Below are positions 45,597 through 54,765 of a DNA stretch of 64,000 nucleotides, one piece after another; positions within the stretch are counted from its first letter, which is position 1; each line of letters starts with the position of its first letter. The DNA is taken from the NCBI RefSeq assembly GCF_009936235.1, contig NZ_AP022314.1, forward strand, positions 1,488,001 to 1,552,000, read 5' to 3'. Origin of the DNA: Mycobacterium xenopi (GTDB taxonomy: Bacteria; Actinomycetota; Actinomycetes; Mycobacteriales; Mycobacteriaceae). Below the pieces are notes generated by a model. The model saw only the letters and a program-made list of their open reading frames with translations. It did no database searches and had not been told where the DNA came from. The position numbers were made by a program, and so were the translations under genes.

Positions 45597-47321
45597 TCAT
45601 GACAGGGGCGCCGACCAGTACAGCGCGGTGCCTCCGCCGGGGGCGTTGCCGACGTGGAAGTCACCGCCGGACTCCTCGGCGCGATTGCGCAAGTTGGCTA
45701 GGCCGCTTTCGGTGACACAGCCGGCGATGCCGCGACCGTTGTCGACGACGGTGATCGATAGGTCGTTCTCCACCCGCACCTCGACGGACACCTCAGTCGC
45801 GTTGGCGTGCCGGACCGCGTTGCTGACCGCTTCCCGCACCACGGCTTCGGCGTGGTCAGCCAGCACGGGGTCGACGACCGACAGTGGTCCGACGAATTGA
45901 CTGGTGGTGCGTACCCCCGAGTCCGCGAATTGGGCGATGGCTGTGTCGAGGCGCTGTCGCAGGTGAGTTGCACCCGGCGGACCGCCGTGCAGGTCGAAAA
46001 TAGCGACGCGAATTTCTTGGATGACGGCCTGCAGGTCATCGACAGCGTTTGAAATCCGTTGCTTCACCTCGGGATAGCGAGCCCTGGGTATCGTGCCCTG
46101 CAAAGCCAGCCCGACCGCGAACAGGCGCTGGATGACATGGTCGTGCAGGTCGCGGGCGATGCGATCACGATCGGTGAGAACGTCGAGCTCACGCATCCGG
46201 CGCTGAGTGGTGGCCAACTGCCATGCCAGCGCGGCTTGGTCGGCGAATGCGGCCATCATGTCGAGTTGATCTTCGGTGAACGACGCCGAACCGGCGCCGC
46301 GCAACACGACAACGACTCCGGCAACGGTGTCGGTGGCCCGCAGCGCCAGTACCAGCGCGGGCCGCGCACCGTCGATGCCGTCGAGCTCGAGCCGTTCGAC
46401 CCGTTGCGTCTCCCGCTTCGCGAACGCGTCGCCGACGACTGTGCCCACCAGCGGAATCACCTGCCCGGCGGCCGAAGATGCTGCGGCCCCGACTGTTTCG
46501 ACCACCACCAGCTCGGACACCGCCTCGGCTGCGGCGTGGTCGTCGGCGGGGACGGCAACCATGGCGGCATCAGCGCCGGTCAGCTCGAGGGCTTCCTCGG
46601 CGACACGTCGGAAAACCGTTGCCGGTTCGACGCCGGATAACAACTCGGTGGCGATGTCGCGGGTCGCTTCGATCCACGACTGGCGCGTCTTGGCTTGTTC
46701 GTAGAGGCGCGCGTTCGAAATTGCGATGCCGGCGGCGGAGGCCAACGCCTGCACCAGCACCTCGTCATCCTCGCTGAACAGCTGCCCGTTGGCCTTTTCG
46801 GCCAGGTAGAGATTGCCGAACACCTCGTCGCCGATTCGGATCGGCACACCAAGGAAGGTGCGCATCGGTGGGTGATTCTCCGGAAAGCCCACCGACGCAG
46901 GGTGGTCGGCAATGTTGTCCAGGCGAAGGGGTTTGGGATCATCGATGAGCAGGCCTACCACGCCACGGCCTTTGGGCAACTGGCCGATCCGCCGCACCGT
47001 CTCCTCGTCGATACCCTCATAGACGAACTGCACCACACGCTTAGCCCGGTCGTGTACCTCGAGCGCTCCGTACTGCGCCTCAACCAGATTCGTCGCGGTA
47101 TGCACGATCGAGCGCAGGGTGGCGTCGAGTTCCAGGCCGGAGGTGACCACCAACATCGCCTCTACGAGCCCGTCGAGGCGGTCGCGGCTTTCCACGATTT
47201 GGCCGACCCGGTCTTGAACCTCGGCCAACAGTTCCCGCAGCCGCAGCTGCGAGAGGGTATCGCGCAGCGGGGGAGTGCTTTCCGTCGCTCGGCTGCGCTC
47301 CGGCTGCGAGGCCAGGCTCAT
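45597..47321 (-). CDS. dosS: DosS/DosT-type haem sensor histidine kinase
   Basis: The 574-residue kinase has two GAF domains, then DHp/ATPase domains. In GAF-A the haem-ligand histidine is His150 (ENHPPMRTFLG) and the distal-pocket Tyr is Tyr172 (GNLYLAEK), one residue off M. tuberculosis DosS His149/Tyr171. The phospho-accepting His is in DRIARDLHDHVIQRLF, with N and G boxes in VREAVSNAVRHA and VVDNGRGIAG. ATG 47321 overlaps the stop of the upstream USP relic (ATGA), which decides the start. It senses O2, NO and CO and phosphorylates DosR. It is not next to dosR here but in an acg-usp-dosS unit 7 kb away on the other strand. Confidence 0.93.
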   Translation of the reverse strand: MSLASQPERSRATESTPPLRDTLSQLRLRELLAEVQDRVGQIVESRDRLDGLVEAMLVVTSGLELDATLRSIVHTATNLVEAQYGALEVHDRAKRVVQFVYEGIDEETVRRIGQLPKGRGVVGLLIDDPKPLRLDNIADHPASVGFPENHPPMRTFLGVPIRIGDEVFGNLYLAEKANGQLFSEDDEVLVQALASAAGIAISNARLYEQAKTRQSWIEATRDIATELLSGVEPATVFRRVAEEALELTGADAAMVAVPADDHAAAEAVSELVVVETVGAAASSAAGQVIPLVGTVVGDAFAKRETQRVERLELDGIDGARPALVLALRATDTVAGVVVVLRGAGSASFTEDQLDMMAAFADQAALAWQLATTQRRMRELDVLTDRDRIARDLHDHVIQRLFAVGLALQGTIPRARYPEVKQRISNAVDDLQAVIQEIRVAIFDLHGGPPGATHLRQRLDTAIAQFADSGVRTTSQFVGPLSVVDPVLADHAEAVVREAVSNAVRHANATEVSVEVRVENDLSITVVDNGRGIAGCVTESGLANLRNRAEESGGDFHVGNAPGGGTALYWSAPLS

Positions 47322-48180
47322 AACCAATACTGTCGGTCGCAAATCAGCAGGGTGCAACCGGTGGCGTCAAGCGTTGCGCGGCCGGACGACCCCAGCAGGA
47401 GATCGCTCGGGCCCGGCCGCAAAGGATCGACCACCACCAGCTGAATCCGCGGGGCGGTTCGCTTCAGATGCTCCGGATAGTTGAGCACGTTGCTGTGGGT
47501 GGCGATTGACCGAAAGTCGAGGTCCGGGTGGTCTCGCCGGCAATGGTCGAGACGGCGTTCGAGCGCTAGAACCGAACGGTCCGGGGCCATTGCCCTGATG
47601 ACGCGCGTTCCGGCGCGATGGGCCGGCGATATGGTCAAAGCGCGCAGCGGACCGCCGCGGAGCCGGGCTTCCTGCGCGGCGAGCTCAACAAACGGCGCCA
47701 CTGGCCGGCGATCCGTCTACCACCGCCAAGATCAACCCGGTTTGGCGTGCCGTCGGGCCGGTGCTGGTCGGCATGACGCCGACGTGGCAATGTGCGGCAG
47801 CCGCCAAGGCGGATACGATGGATCCGATGCGCCCCTGCGTGGCGTGTCCGGCGTCGGTCGAGCCGACGCAGACCATGGCCGCAACCGCGACGCTTCAAGC
47901 AGCGCGACGATCGGACGGCAATGCAGGATTTCGGCCTTCAGCTTCACCGGTTCCCGTCGACCCGATGGCGGTGAACGCGTCGCCGACCACCTGCTCGGCG
48001 GCGATCGAGTCGCGTGCCGCGCGGTCGGGATCACCCTCGGGCGAGTCGATCGCGTGCACCAACCATAGCGGCAGTTTCCGGTCGACGGCTTCGTCGGCGG
48101 CCCACAGCGCTGCCTGCAGGGCCGAGCGCGAGCCGTCGACGCCCGACGACGCACTGCGGTTCGCAGTAGGGGTCAGCCAT
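47318..48180 (-). pseudogene. Universal stress protein (Rv3134c-like), multiple frameshifts
   Basis: From ATG 48180 the product begins as a USP (DPYCEPQCVVG) but an extra G shifts the frame at once. Pieces follow in changing frames: KLKAEILHCRPIVALLEASR, then MVCVGSTDAGHATQGRIGSI, then the C-terminal domain PFVELAAQEARLRG to LLICDRQYWL at 47318. At least four shifts, in both directions, mean true decay. An intact USP of the same kind sits before dosR. It lies between acg (12 bp) and dosS (ATGA overlap), so it marks an original three-gene operon. Confidence 0.82.
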
Positions 48181-48191
48181 TGTCGGGTCCC

Positions 48192-49172
48192 TCAGCGTTG
48201 TACGAGCAGAACTTCGTCGAGCGGTCGCCGCGGTGTGGGCGGCGGTATTTGTTCGGTGGCCGGCGCCACGCCCACCCGTATCAGGATCTGAGGCACGGTG
48301 TCGTGTTCCATGCACGACGTGACCATGTCACGGGTAGCGCGGACCTCGGTGATATGGGTTACCGGGCAAGTGGCCAACCCGGCCACCGTGCATTCAAGCA
48401 AGACCGCAGAGAGTGCCTCCCCGGCGACCAGCGCGTCAAGGCGGCTGTCGCTGTCGGTGGACAGAAGCAGAATCGTCGAACGGTCTTCTGGGACTTCCGT
48501 GCGCCTCTCCTGGTTGTGGGTGACCGGGAACGCCCGTCCGACGTCGACGCGGTCACCTTCGGCCGCCGAGACCAGCGCACTGTACGGGATACCCTCTGAT
48601 GCCTCGAACGGTGCCGTCCACCACCCTAGTTCGGCGTGGTACTGGGAGTCGTAGAGCCGCAGCGACTCGGCGAGCTGGGATGCGTCTGCCAGGCACTTAC
48701 GCAGATCCTCGGGCATCACGTCCAGGTGGACGGCGTCGCCGTCGACGGCGTTACGCAGGACAGGCTCGAAGGATTCCCAGTTCATTGGTGCGTTCAATGG
48801 CAGTCGGTCGGTGCGGCGCACCAAGATCGCGTCGGCGCGCCGGCGGTGGCCATCGGTCACATAGTCCATCGGGCTGAAGTGAATCGACGCCAGGTGGTTC
48901 GGGTCGTTGGGGTTCGGGAACCGGTCGACATGAGACCGCAACCCGGCGGCCGCCATCGCCACCCGAAAATGGTCGAGCGCAGCGCCACAACTGATCAGCG
49001 CTTGGCGGCGTGACCGGTCATAGGCCAGGACTCGGTGGGTATCGACGAACAGCTGCAGCTGGCCGCCGTCGAGAACCCATTGCCAAGGTTGGGTGTTGTG
49101 CAGTGATGGGGCACGGCACGCTAAGCACACCGCATCCTTGATGACCTTAGTTCCTACGGCCGTGCCAGGCAT
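48192..49172 (-). CDS. Acg-family nitroreductase-like protein
   Basis: The 326-residue protein belongs to the DosR-regulated group of M. tuberculosis Rv2032 (Acg), Rv3127 and Rv3131. The N-terminal signature is CRAPSLHNTQPWQW near residues 19-32, followed by FVDTHRVLAYDRSRRQALISCGAALDH, and a second half domain ending LDEVLLVQR. Acg-type proteins bind FMN but seem to lack ordinary nitroreductase activity and may sequester flavin. A DosR box lies 58 bp before the ATG. It probably heads the acg-usp-dosS transcript. Confidence 0.9.
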   Translation of the reverse strand: MPGTAVGTKVIKDAVCLACRAPSLHNTQPWQWVLDGGQLQLFVDTHRVLAYDRSRRQALISCGAALDHFRVAMAAAGLRSHVDRFPNPNDPNHLASIHFSPMDYVTDGHRRRADAILVRRTDRLPLNAPMNWESFEPVLRNAVDGDAVHLDVMPEDLRKCLADASQLAESLRLYDSQYHAELGWWTAPFEASEGIPYSALVSAAEGDRVDVGRAFPVTHNQERRTEVPEDRSTILLLSTDSDSRLDALVAGEALSAVLLECTVAGLATCPVTHITEVRATRDMVTSCMEHDTVPQILIRVGVAPATEQIPPPTPRRPLDEVLLVQR

Positions 49173-49229
49173 GTCGACCTCCGATCTCTACCCGCCCTCA
49201 AGTGTTCTCCGAACCCGGGTATGGCTAAA

Positions 49230-49243
49230 GGGCCATTGGTCCT
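49230..49243 (-). promoter_or_regulatory. DosR box upstream of acg-dosS
   Basis: On the minus strand this reads AGGACCAATGGCCC, the same ACCAATGGCC core as the boxes in front of norB/usp-dosR. It sits between the slipin gene end and the acg start, oriented to drive acg and hence dosS. Confidence 0.8.
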
Positions 49244-49285
49244 CCGCCCGGCGGCCATTCGGCATCGGCCCGGAGACCTGGCTGG

Positions 49286-50083
49286 TCAGCGCCGCTCGTT
49301 TAGCGAGCTTGCAATACCTTCCAGCACCTCTGGGTGTTTCAGGAACGGCGTGATGATGTCGACCGGCAACGGGAACACCACGGTCGAGTTCTGGTCGGCA
49401 CCCAATTCCAAGAGCGTTTGCAGGTACCGTAGCTGCAGCGAGGCGGGGTTTTTCGACAGCGTTTCGGCGGCTTCGCGCAGCTCCTCGGAAGCCTGCAACT
49501 CGCCGCGGGCGTTGATGACTTTGGCGCGCCGTTCGCGTTCGGCTTCAGCCTCCCGAGCCATGGCACGCTGCATCGACTCGGGAATCTCGACGTCCTTGAT
49601 CTCGACCACCCGGACTTCGACGCCCCAGGGCTCGGTTTGCTTTTCAATGATGGTGCGAAGGTCGCTGTTGAGGTCTTCGCGATGCGCCAACAGGGTATCC
49701 AGGTCGGCGCGGCCGAGCAGCGACCGCAAAGTGGTCTGCGCGATCTGAGAGGTGGCCAGGGCGTAGTTCTCGACCGCCAGAATCGCTTTCAACGGATCAA
49801 CGACCTGAAACATCACCACCGCGTTGACCCGGGCCGGCACGTTGTCGCGGGTGATCACCTCCTGTGGCGGGATGGTCAATGTCACCACCCGCTGGTCGAC
49901 CCGAATCATCTTGTCGACCAATGGAATCAAGAACCGCAGCCCGGGCCGGTACAGCGGTCGGATGTGACCCATCCGGAACACTACCCCGCGCTCATACTCG
50001 CGCAGCACCGCCAGTGAAAAGAAGCCGAGCACGACGAGTGCCATCAGCACCGCCAGAGCAATCACGAGCACTGCTGCGCTCAC
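49286..50083 (-). CDS. SPFH/band-7 protein (slipin, stomatin-like)
   Basis: The 265-residue protein has an N-terminal membrane helix (residues 3-25, VLVIALAVLMALVVLGFF), then a band-7 domain (LREYERGVVFRMGHIRPLYRPG, VDQRVVTLTIPPQEVITRDN) and a charged coiled-coil region (AREAEAERERRAKVINARGE). GTG 50083 was chosen because it follows GGAGGACAG and overlaps the upstream stop (GTGA). Slipins scaffold membrane microdomains and often pair with a NfeD-type partner; none is seen here. Instead it is coupled to the Cys4 membrane protein and norB. Confidence 0.85.
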   Translation of the reverse strand: MSAAVLVIALAVLMALVVLGFFSLAVLREYERGVVFRMGHIRPLYRPGLRFLIPLVDKMIRVDQRVVTLTIPPQEVITRDNVPARVNAVVMFQVVDPLKAILAVENYALATSQIAQTTLRSLLGRADLDTLLAHREDLNSDLRTIIEKQTEPWGVEVRVVEIKDVEIPESMQRAMAREAEAERERRAKVINARGELQASEELREAAETLSKNPASLQLRYLQTLLELGADQNSTVVFPLPVDIITPFLKHPEVLEGIASSLNERR

Positions 50084-50709
50084 TGCGAACTGTCCTCCTT
50101 CTGTGCCCAGTTGCCGCCCCACCGAGTGGAATACCGGTCTATCGCAACAGCCGCCTGGTCCTCCAGTCCGGAGCGGTGCGGCAGATACTCCGGTGCATTC
50201 GACGGGGTATTCCAAAGGTGCCGCGCCAGGGGTAACCCGCTGAGCGCCACAAGCATGGCGGCACCACCAAGCACCAGGACGTCCATGGGGGTGTGCTGGC
50301 CGATCAGCATCGCCAGCGGCATGAGCACCCCGAGCGCTGCGACGAAGCAGGCGATCCCGCGGTGAAACCGACCCGCATCCGAATACGGCCACGGATCGAT
50401 CTCACGGGTGATCTCGCGGCCGTGATCCGAGGTGGTGCATGTCGCCTTGACCGGACAGCTGTTGCACACCACCGGCGACGCGCGGTACCGCATCACCCGG
50501 TGCTGGGGGTCGAACGACGTCGGCCAGAGCCACTGATCTTGCGGGCACACCCAGGCGTCGTGGTCTGGCCGGTACACAAACTTGCCGGTGCGCCACCGTG
50601 CGGCATGCCGCGACACCCGCTTGGCCATGGCGTCGAAGCCCCAGCCGATACCGAGCAGGACCAGTGCATATGCGGCTACCAGCCACACCGACGTCGTGGG
50701 TGTCACCAT
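50080..50709 (-). CDS. Unrecognised three-helix membrane protein with a four-cysteine motif, coupled to norB
   Basis: The 209-residue product begins at ATG 50709, three bases after the norB stop, and its own stop overlaps the slipin GTG. There is one membrane helix near residues 8-27. A soluble loop of about 85 residues carries Cys55, Cys82, Cys85 and Cys91 plus His70 and His96 (CNSCPVKATC block). Two further helices lie near 117-137 and 142-163, then a charged tail. The Cys/His pattern could hold zinc or an Fe-S cluster; its spacing recalls the zinc ribbon seen in some DDE transposases. I do not recognise the family. Context suggests an accessory, electron-transfer or assembly role for NorB. 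Confidence 0.75.
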   Translation of the reverse strand: MVTPTTSVWLVAAYALVLLGIGWGFDAMAKRVSRHAARWRTGKFVYRPDHDAWVCPQDQWLWPTSFDPQHRVMRYRASPVVCNSCPVKATCTTSDHGREITREIDPWPYSDAGRFHRGIACFVAALGVLMPLAMLIGQHTPMDVLVLGGAAMLVALSGLPLARHLWNTPSNAPEYLPHRSGLEDQAAVAIDRYSTRWGGNWAQKEDSSQ

Positions 50710-50711
50710 CG

Positions 50712-53056
50712 TCACTCCTTGGCCGGCGCCGCGGATTCGGCTGCCGCGGGCGAGGCTACCTCGGTGTAGAGCGGATGCTCGGGTAACTCCGCGGCGACCG
50801 CGCCGGACCGGAAATTGCGCAGGGCCAACCATGCGATGTAGACGAACGGCAGCACACCGCCGACGATGAGGATCACGTCGCCGGGCAGGCGCAGCCACTC
50901 CAGCAGCGAATTGCCGGGTCGGGTGATGTAGCCCAGCGACCGCGCCTCGTAGTAGCCGTCGTTGACGGAGTGGTATAGCTGCAGCACGCCGAGTGGCAGC
51001 AACGTAGCGAACACCATCCACGCCAGTCCGATGTTCATGCCCCAGAACGACATTCGGGCCCACTTCTCCGGCCATTTGTCGGCGGGGATCATGTAGCGGA
51101 ACGCGAACATCGCCAGCCCGACGGCCAGCATCCCATAGACGCCCATCATGGCGGCGTGCCCGTGGTTGGCTGTTAGCGCGGTGCCGATCTGATAGTAGGA
51201 CACGATCGGAAGGTTGATCAGGAATCCGAAGATACCTGCGCCCAGGAAGTTCCAGAACCCGACCGCCACTAAGAACATCACCGCCCAGCGGTGCGGGAAC
51301 GGCTTGGCGTCACCAGACTGTTGCCGCGATCCCAGCTGCAGGAACGCCCACGCTTCGACGGTCAGGAAGGTCAACGGAATCACTTCGGCGGCCGAGAAGA
51401 ACGCGCCCAGCGCCATGTGCTCCACCGGGGTACCGGAGAAGTACAGGTGATGCATCGTGCCGATGACACCGCCGGCCGAATACAAGATGATGTCGAGGAA
51501 GATCACCCCGAGCGCAATACGCTCACGCACCACCCCGAGCATCACGAAGATGTAGGCCACCATCACGGTGGTGAACAGTTCGAGGAAGTCTTCTACCCAC
51601 AGGTGCACCACCCAGAACCGCCAGAAATCGGCGACCGAGAAGTGGGTGTCGCTGCTGGCCAGCAACCCGATCGCGTAGAACACGGGGATCGCCAGGCCCG
51701 CGAAGAAAAACAGCCACGGCAGGTTAGTCTTCGACTCGCCCCGCAGTCGCGCCCGCATGCCCCGCCAGATGATCGCGATCCACAGGAACATCCCGATGAT
51801 CAGCAGAATCTGCCACAGCCGCGGCAAGTCCAGGTATTCCCACTGCTGGGAGAGCAAGCTGCCGGCGGGGATCACCCCATAGATCGACAGCGCCTCGGTG
51901 ATCAGCGAGCCGAACACCACCAGCGCGACCGCGCCGAGCAGCCCGTAAGCCAGCCAACTCTGCCGCCGCGGTTCGCGGCGCGCGATGAATGGAACGAGGA
52001 AGATGCCGCCGCCAGGAACGCCGCCGCAGTCCAAAACAGCGCCAGCTGCACGTGCCAGGTGCGAGCCAGGTTGTAGGGCAGAACCCGGGCCAGGTCCAAG
52101 CCGAAGAACGAAGACAGGTCGGCCCGGTAGTGCTGGGCTGCGGCGCCGACCAGCGCCTGCGCCAGGAACAGCACCGACACGATCGCGAAGAACCAGATCG
52201 TGGATCGTTGCGCCGGCGTGAGGGGCACCTCTCCCGGCTCCCGGAATGACAGCGTGGACGCCATCTCGTCGCCGTGCCAGCCCAGCTTCTGGCTCCAGCG
52301 TCCGTAGATCGCGAACATGATCCCGATGCCGCCCAGCAGCGCGACCAGCGACAATGCGGACCACACCACTACTTGGGCGGTTGGGCCGTTGTCGACGCGC
52401 TTTTCGGACGGCCAGTTGTTGGTGTAACTGTAATTGTGGCCCGGCCGCTGCGCCGCCGAAGCCCAGGCCGTCCACGCGAAAAACGCTGTGAGTTCGTGGA
52501 TTTCGGCTTTGTCGGTAATCGTGTGTGGCAACAGCCCGTATTTGGTGGAGTTTTCCCCGAAGTAGGTCGCGTAGTGCAGCTGGATGTCGTCGAATGCCCG
52601 GGCCTGCCGGTCGGTGAACACCAGTGTCTTGGTGGCGGGGTTGTAGCGGTTGGTGCGAAACTCGGTGACCACCCGGTCCCGCGGGTCCGTCACACCCTGG
52701 CCGCGAAACTGGTCGGCGACGTCGTCGGTCGCCATGCGCAGGTACTCGGCGGTACGGTCCGGTCCCAAGTAGGCGCCGTGACCCAGCACCGATCCGTACT
52801 CCATCAGTCCGCGCGCTTGATAAAGCTCCTGGCCGCGGGTGATGTCGTTGCCGGTGAACAGCAGTCGGCCGGACTCGCTGACCACCTTGTCCGGCAACGG
52901 CATCGAGGCGGTGTAGGCGCGGTAGGCCAGGATTCCCAATACCAGGAAGCCAAAAATCAGCACCAGGGCCACGCCCTGCACCCAACCCTTGCCGATCAAC
53001 CGCTCAGAAGTCGCCTGATCGAAGCGTTTGCGACGTTGTGCCGGCTCGATTGCCAT
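50712..53056 (-). pseudogene. norB: Quinol-dependent nitric oxide reductase NorB (qNOR), one frameshift in this sequence
   Basis: NorB reduces two NO to N2O using quinol. From ATG 53056 there is an N-terminal helix, an extracytoplasmic domain (LYQARGLMEYGSVLGHGAYLG), and then the haem-copper-oxidase-like core. Visible His sites are ARTWHVQLALFW, VIGTMHHLYFSGTP (His pair) and LTANHGHAAMMGVYGML. The frame breaks near 52003-52012, where restoring one G gives AAFLAGGIFLVPF, and then runs to TGA 50712, about 781 residues in all. Everything else is conserved, so I suspect a base-call error. It is divergent from usp-dosR across paired DosR boxes and heads norB-Cys4 protein-slipin. Confidence 0.88.
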
Positions 53057-53138
53057 ACCGATGGCCCTTTCGACGGCGGAAGGATGGTCCGTATTAAACC
53101 TGTTGTCGCCCGCCTAAACCCGGATTTTGGGTGTCGAG

Positions 53139-53151
53139 AGGACCAATGGTC
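53139..53151. promoter_or_regulatory. DosR box 1 between norB and usp-dosR
   Basis: AGGACCAATGGTC matches one full half and most of the second half of the DosR palindrome. It is 83 bp before the norB ATG. Its start is 21 bp from that of box 2, which puts both on the same DNA face. Confidence 0.75.
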
Positions 53152-53159
53152 GATAACCG

Positions 53160-53174
53160 GTGACCAATGGCCCT
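53160..53174. promoter_or_regulatory. DosR box 2 between norB and usp-dosR
   Basis: GTGACCAATGGCCCT shares the ACCAATGGCC core of the acg box and lies 72 bp before the usp ATG. M. tuberculosis also has paired sites before Rv3134c-dosR, supporting autoregulation. Confidence 0.82.
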
Positions 53175-53245
53175 GAAAAGCAGCGGTGCGCGTGCCTAGC
53201 GTTGCAACCAGCAAAGGTGCTCATCTTCCGATAAAGGAGCCAGTG

Positions 53246-54046
53246 ATGCGCGACTGTCGTCCAGCGCCCTCGGTGGTGGTGGGCGTCGACGGGTCACGTA
53301 CGGCAATCCAGGCCGCCATATGGGCAGTCGACGAGGCGGTCAGCCGCGACCTGCCGCTGCGCCTGGTGTACGTCATCGACGCGGCAGACCTCTCCCGGAC
53401 CGAGCACTTCCAGTTCGCTGCCGCGCGGACGGCGTTGTACGACGCCCAGCACGCCGTCGAGGCGATCGGCGAACCGGTCAAGATCGAGACCGACGTCCTG
53501 CCGGGCAAGCCGGTCGCCAAACTCGCCGAAGAGTCGAGGTCAGCGGTGATGGTGTGTGTCGGATCCGTCGGAATCGAGCACGCGTGCCGCGGCGCCGGTT
53601 CCGTCGCGGCAGCGTTACCGGACTTGGCCCGATGTCCGGTGGCGGTAATCCGCCCGTCGCTGGACCGAACGAACCCGGACCCCCGCAGCATCGTCGTCGA
53701 GGTGGACAATGGAGTGGTGCTGCGACATGCCTTCGAGGAGGCGCGACTTCGCGAGGCCCCGCTGTGGGCAGTCGCCTCCTGGCAGGCCGAGGCCCCGGGG
53801 GACAGCGCCGACGGAGACCGTTTGGCGCGAGCGCAGCTCAATCGTCGGATCACCCTCTGGCGGCGGCTGTACCCCGACGTGCATATCGAGCCGACTGTCA
53901 TTCGCGGCGGCGTCTGCCAATATCTCGCAAAAAACGCCCAATCGGTTCAGCTTTTCGTCACCGGGCCGCGCAGCCGCAGTTGTGACACGGGCAAGCCCGG
54001 TCCGGTGGAATGCTCGACACTCACCGTGCGCGGCGACCAGCTGTAG
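53246..54046 (+). CDS. Universal stress protein preceding dosR (Rv3134c ortholog)
   Basis: The 266-residue tandem USP has a first domain with VVVGVDGSRTAIQAAIWAVDEAV and a second containing VVEVDNGVVLRHAFEEARLREAPL, both very close to Rv3134c. ATG 53246 follows AAAGGAG. It is 30 bp upstream of dosR and surely cotranscribed, as in M. tuberculosis where the dosR operon is read from the Rv3134c promoter. It binds no certain ligand. Confidence 0.93.
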   Translation: MRDCRPAPSVVVGVDGSRTAIQAAIWAVDEAVSRDLPLRLVYVIDAADLSRTEHFQFAAARTALYDAQHAVEAIGEPVKIETDVLPGKPVAKLAEESRSAVMVCVGSVGIEHACRGAGSVAAALPDLARCPVAVIRPSLDRTNPDPRSIVVEVDNGVVLRHAFEEARLREAPLWAVASWQAEAPGDSADGDRLARAQLNRRITLWRRLYPDVHIEPTVIRGGVCQYLAKNAQSVQLFVTGPRSRSCDTGKPGPVECSTLTVRGDQL

Positions 54047-54076
54047 GAAGCGCAACGCACCTTTGGAGGACGTACC

Positions 54077-54724
54077 TTGATCAAGGTATTTCTCGTCGAC
54101 GACCACGAAGTGGTGCGTCGCGGACTGATTGACCTACTGCGAACCGATCCCGAGTTGGATGTGGTCGGCGAGGCGGGCTCGGTCGCCGAAGCGATGGCCC
54201 GCATGCCGGCCGCACGCCCGGATGTTGCGGTGCTCGACGTACGACTGCCCGACGGCAACGGTATCGAGTTGTGCCGCGACCTGTTGTCTTGCATGCCGGA
54301 TTTGCGTTGTCTGATGCTTACGTCGTTCACGTCCGACGAGGCCATGCTCGACGCCATCCTCGCCGGCGCAAGTGGATACGTCGTAAAAGACATCAAGGGA
54401 ATGGACTTGACGCGCGCTGTCAAGGAAGTGGGCGCCGGGCGCTCGCTGCTCGACAATCGGGCCGCGGCGGTCCTGATGGCCAAACTACGCGGAGAAGGCG
54501 AAAAACCCGATCCGCTCTCGGGCCTTACCAGCCAGGAGCGCACGCTGCTGGGCTTACTCGCGGAGGGCCTGACCAACAAGCAAATCGCCGATCGGATGTT
54601 TCTGGCCGAAAAGACGGTGAAGAACTACGTTTCCCGGCTCCTGACCAAATTGGGGATGAAACGCCGAACTCAGGCCGCGGTATTCGCCGCCAAAATGGAG
54701 CGGTCGCCCCGATCCGGTGACTGA
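54077..54724 (+). CDS. dosR: DosR/DevR response regulator
   Basis: The 215-residue NarL-type regulator has the phosphorylation site Asp54 with Asp8, Asp9 and Lys104, and a LuxR-type helix-turn-helix (LTNKQIADRMFLAEKTVKNYVSRL) in the last third. It is nearly identical to M. tuberculosis DosR through most of its length. It starts at TTG 54077 behind GGAGGACG; no ATG or GTG would give the conserved N-terminus. dosS does not follow; a terminator-like hairpin begins at the stop. Confidence 0.96.
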   Translation: MIKVFLVDDHEVVRRGLIDLLRTDPELDVVGEAGSVAEAMARMPAARPDVAVLDVRLPDGNGIELCRDLLSCMPDLRCLMLTSFTSDEAMLDAILAGASGYVVKDIKGMDLTRAVKEVGAGRSLLDNRAAAVLMAKLRGEGEKPDPLSGLTSQERTLLGLLAEGLTNKQIADRMFLAEKTVKNYVSRLLTKLGMKRRTQAAVFAAKMERSPRSGD

Positions 54725-54765
54725 GGGGGGGCGGTCGGACTCGCGAACTCGGGACCGCCACCTCA
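54722..54765 (+). terminator. Hairpin immediately after dosR
   Basis: TGAGG and GGCGGTC (54722-54736) pair with GACCGCC and CCTCA (54753-54765) around a loop of about 16 bases. There is no T-run, as is common in mycobacteria. It closes the usp-dosR unit and supports dosS being absent from it. Confidence 0.6.
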
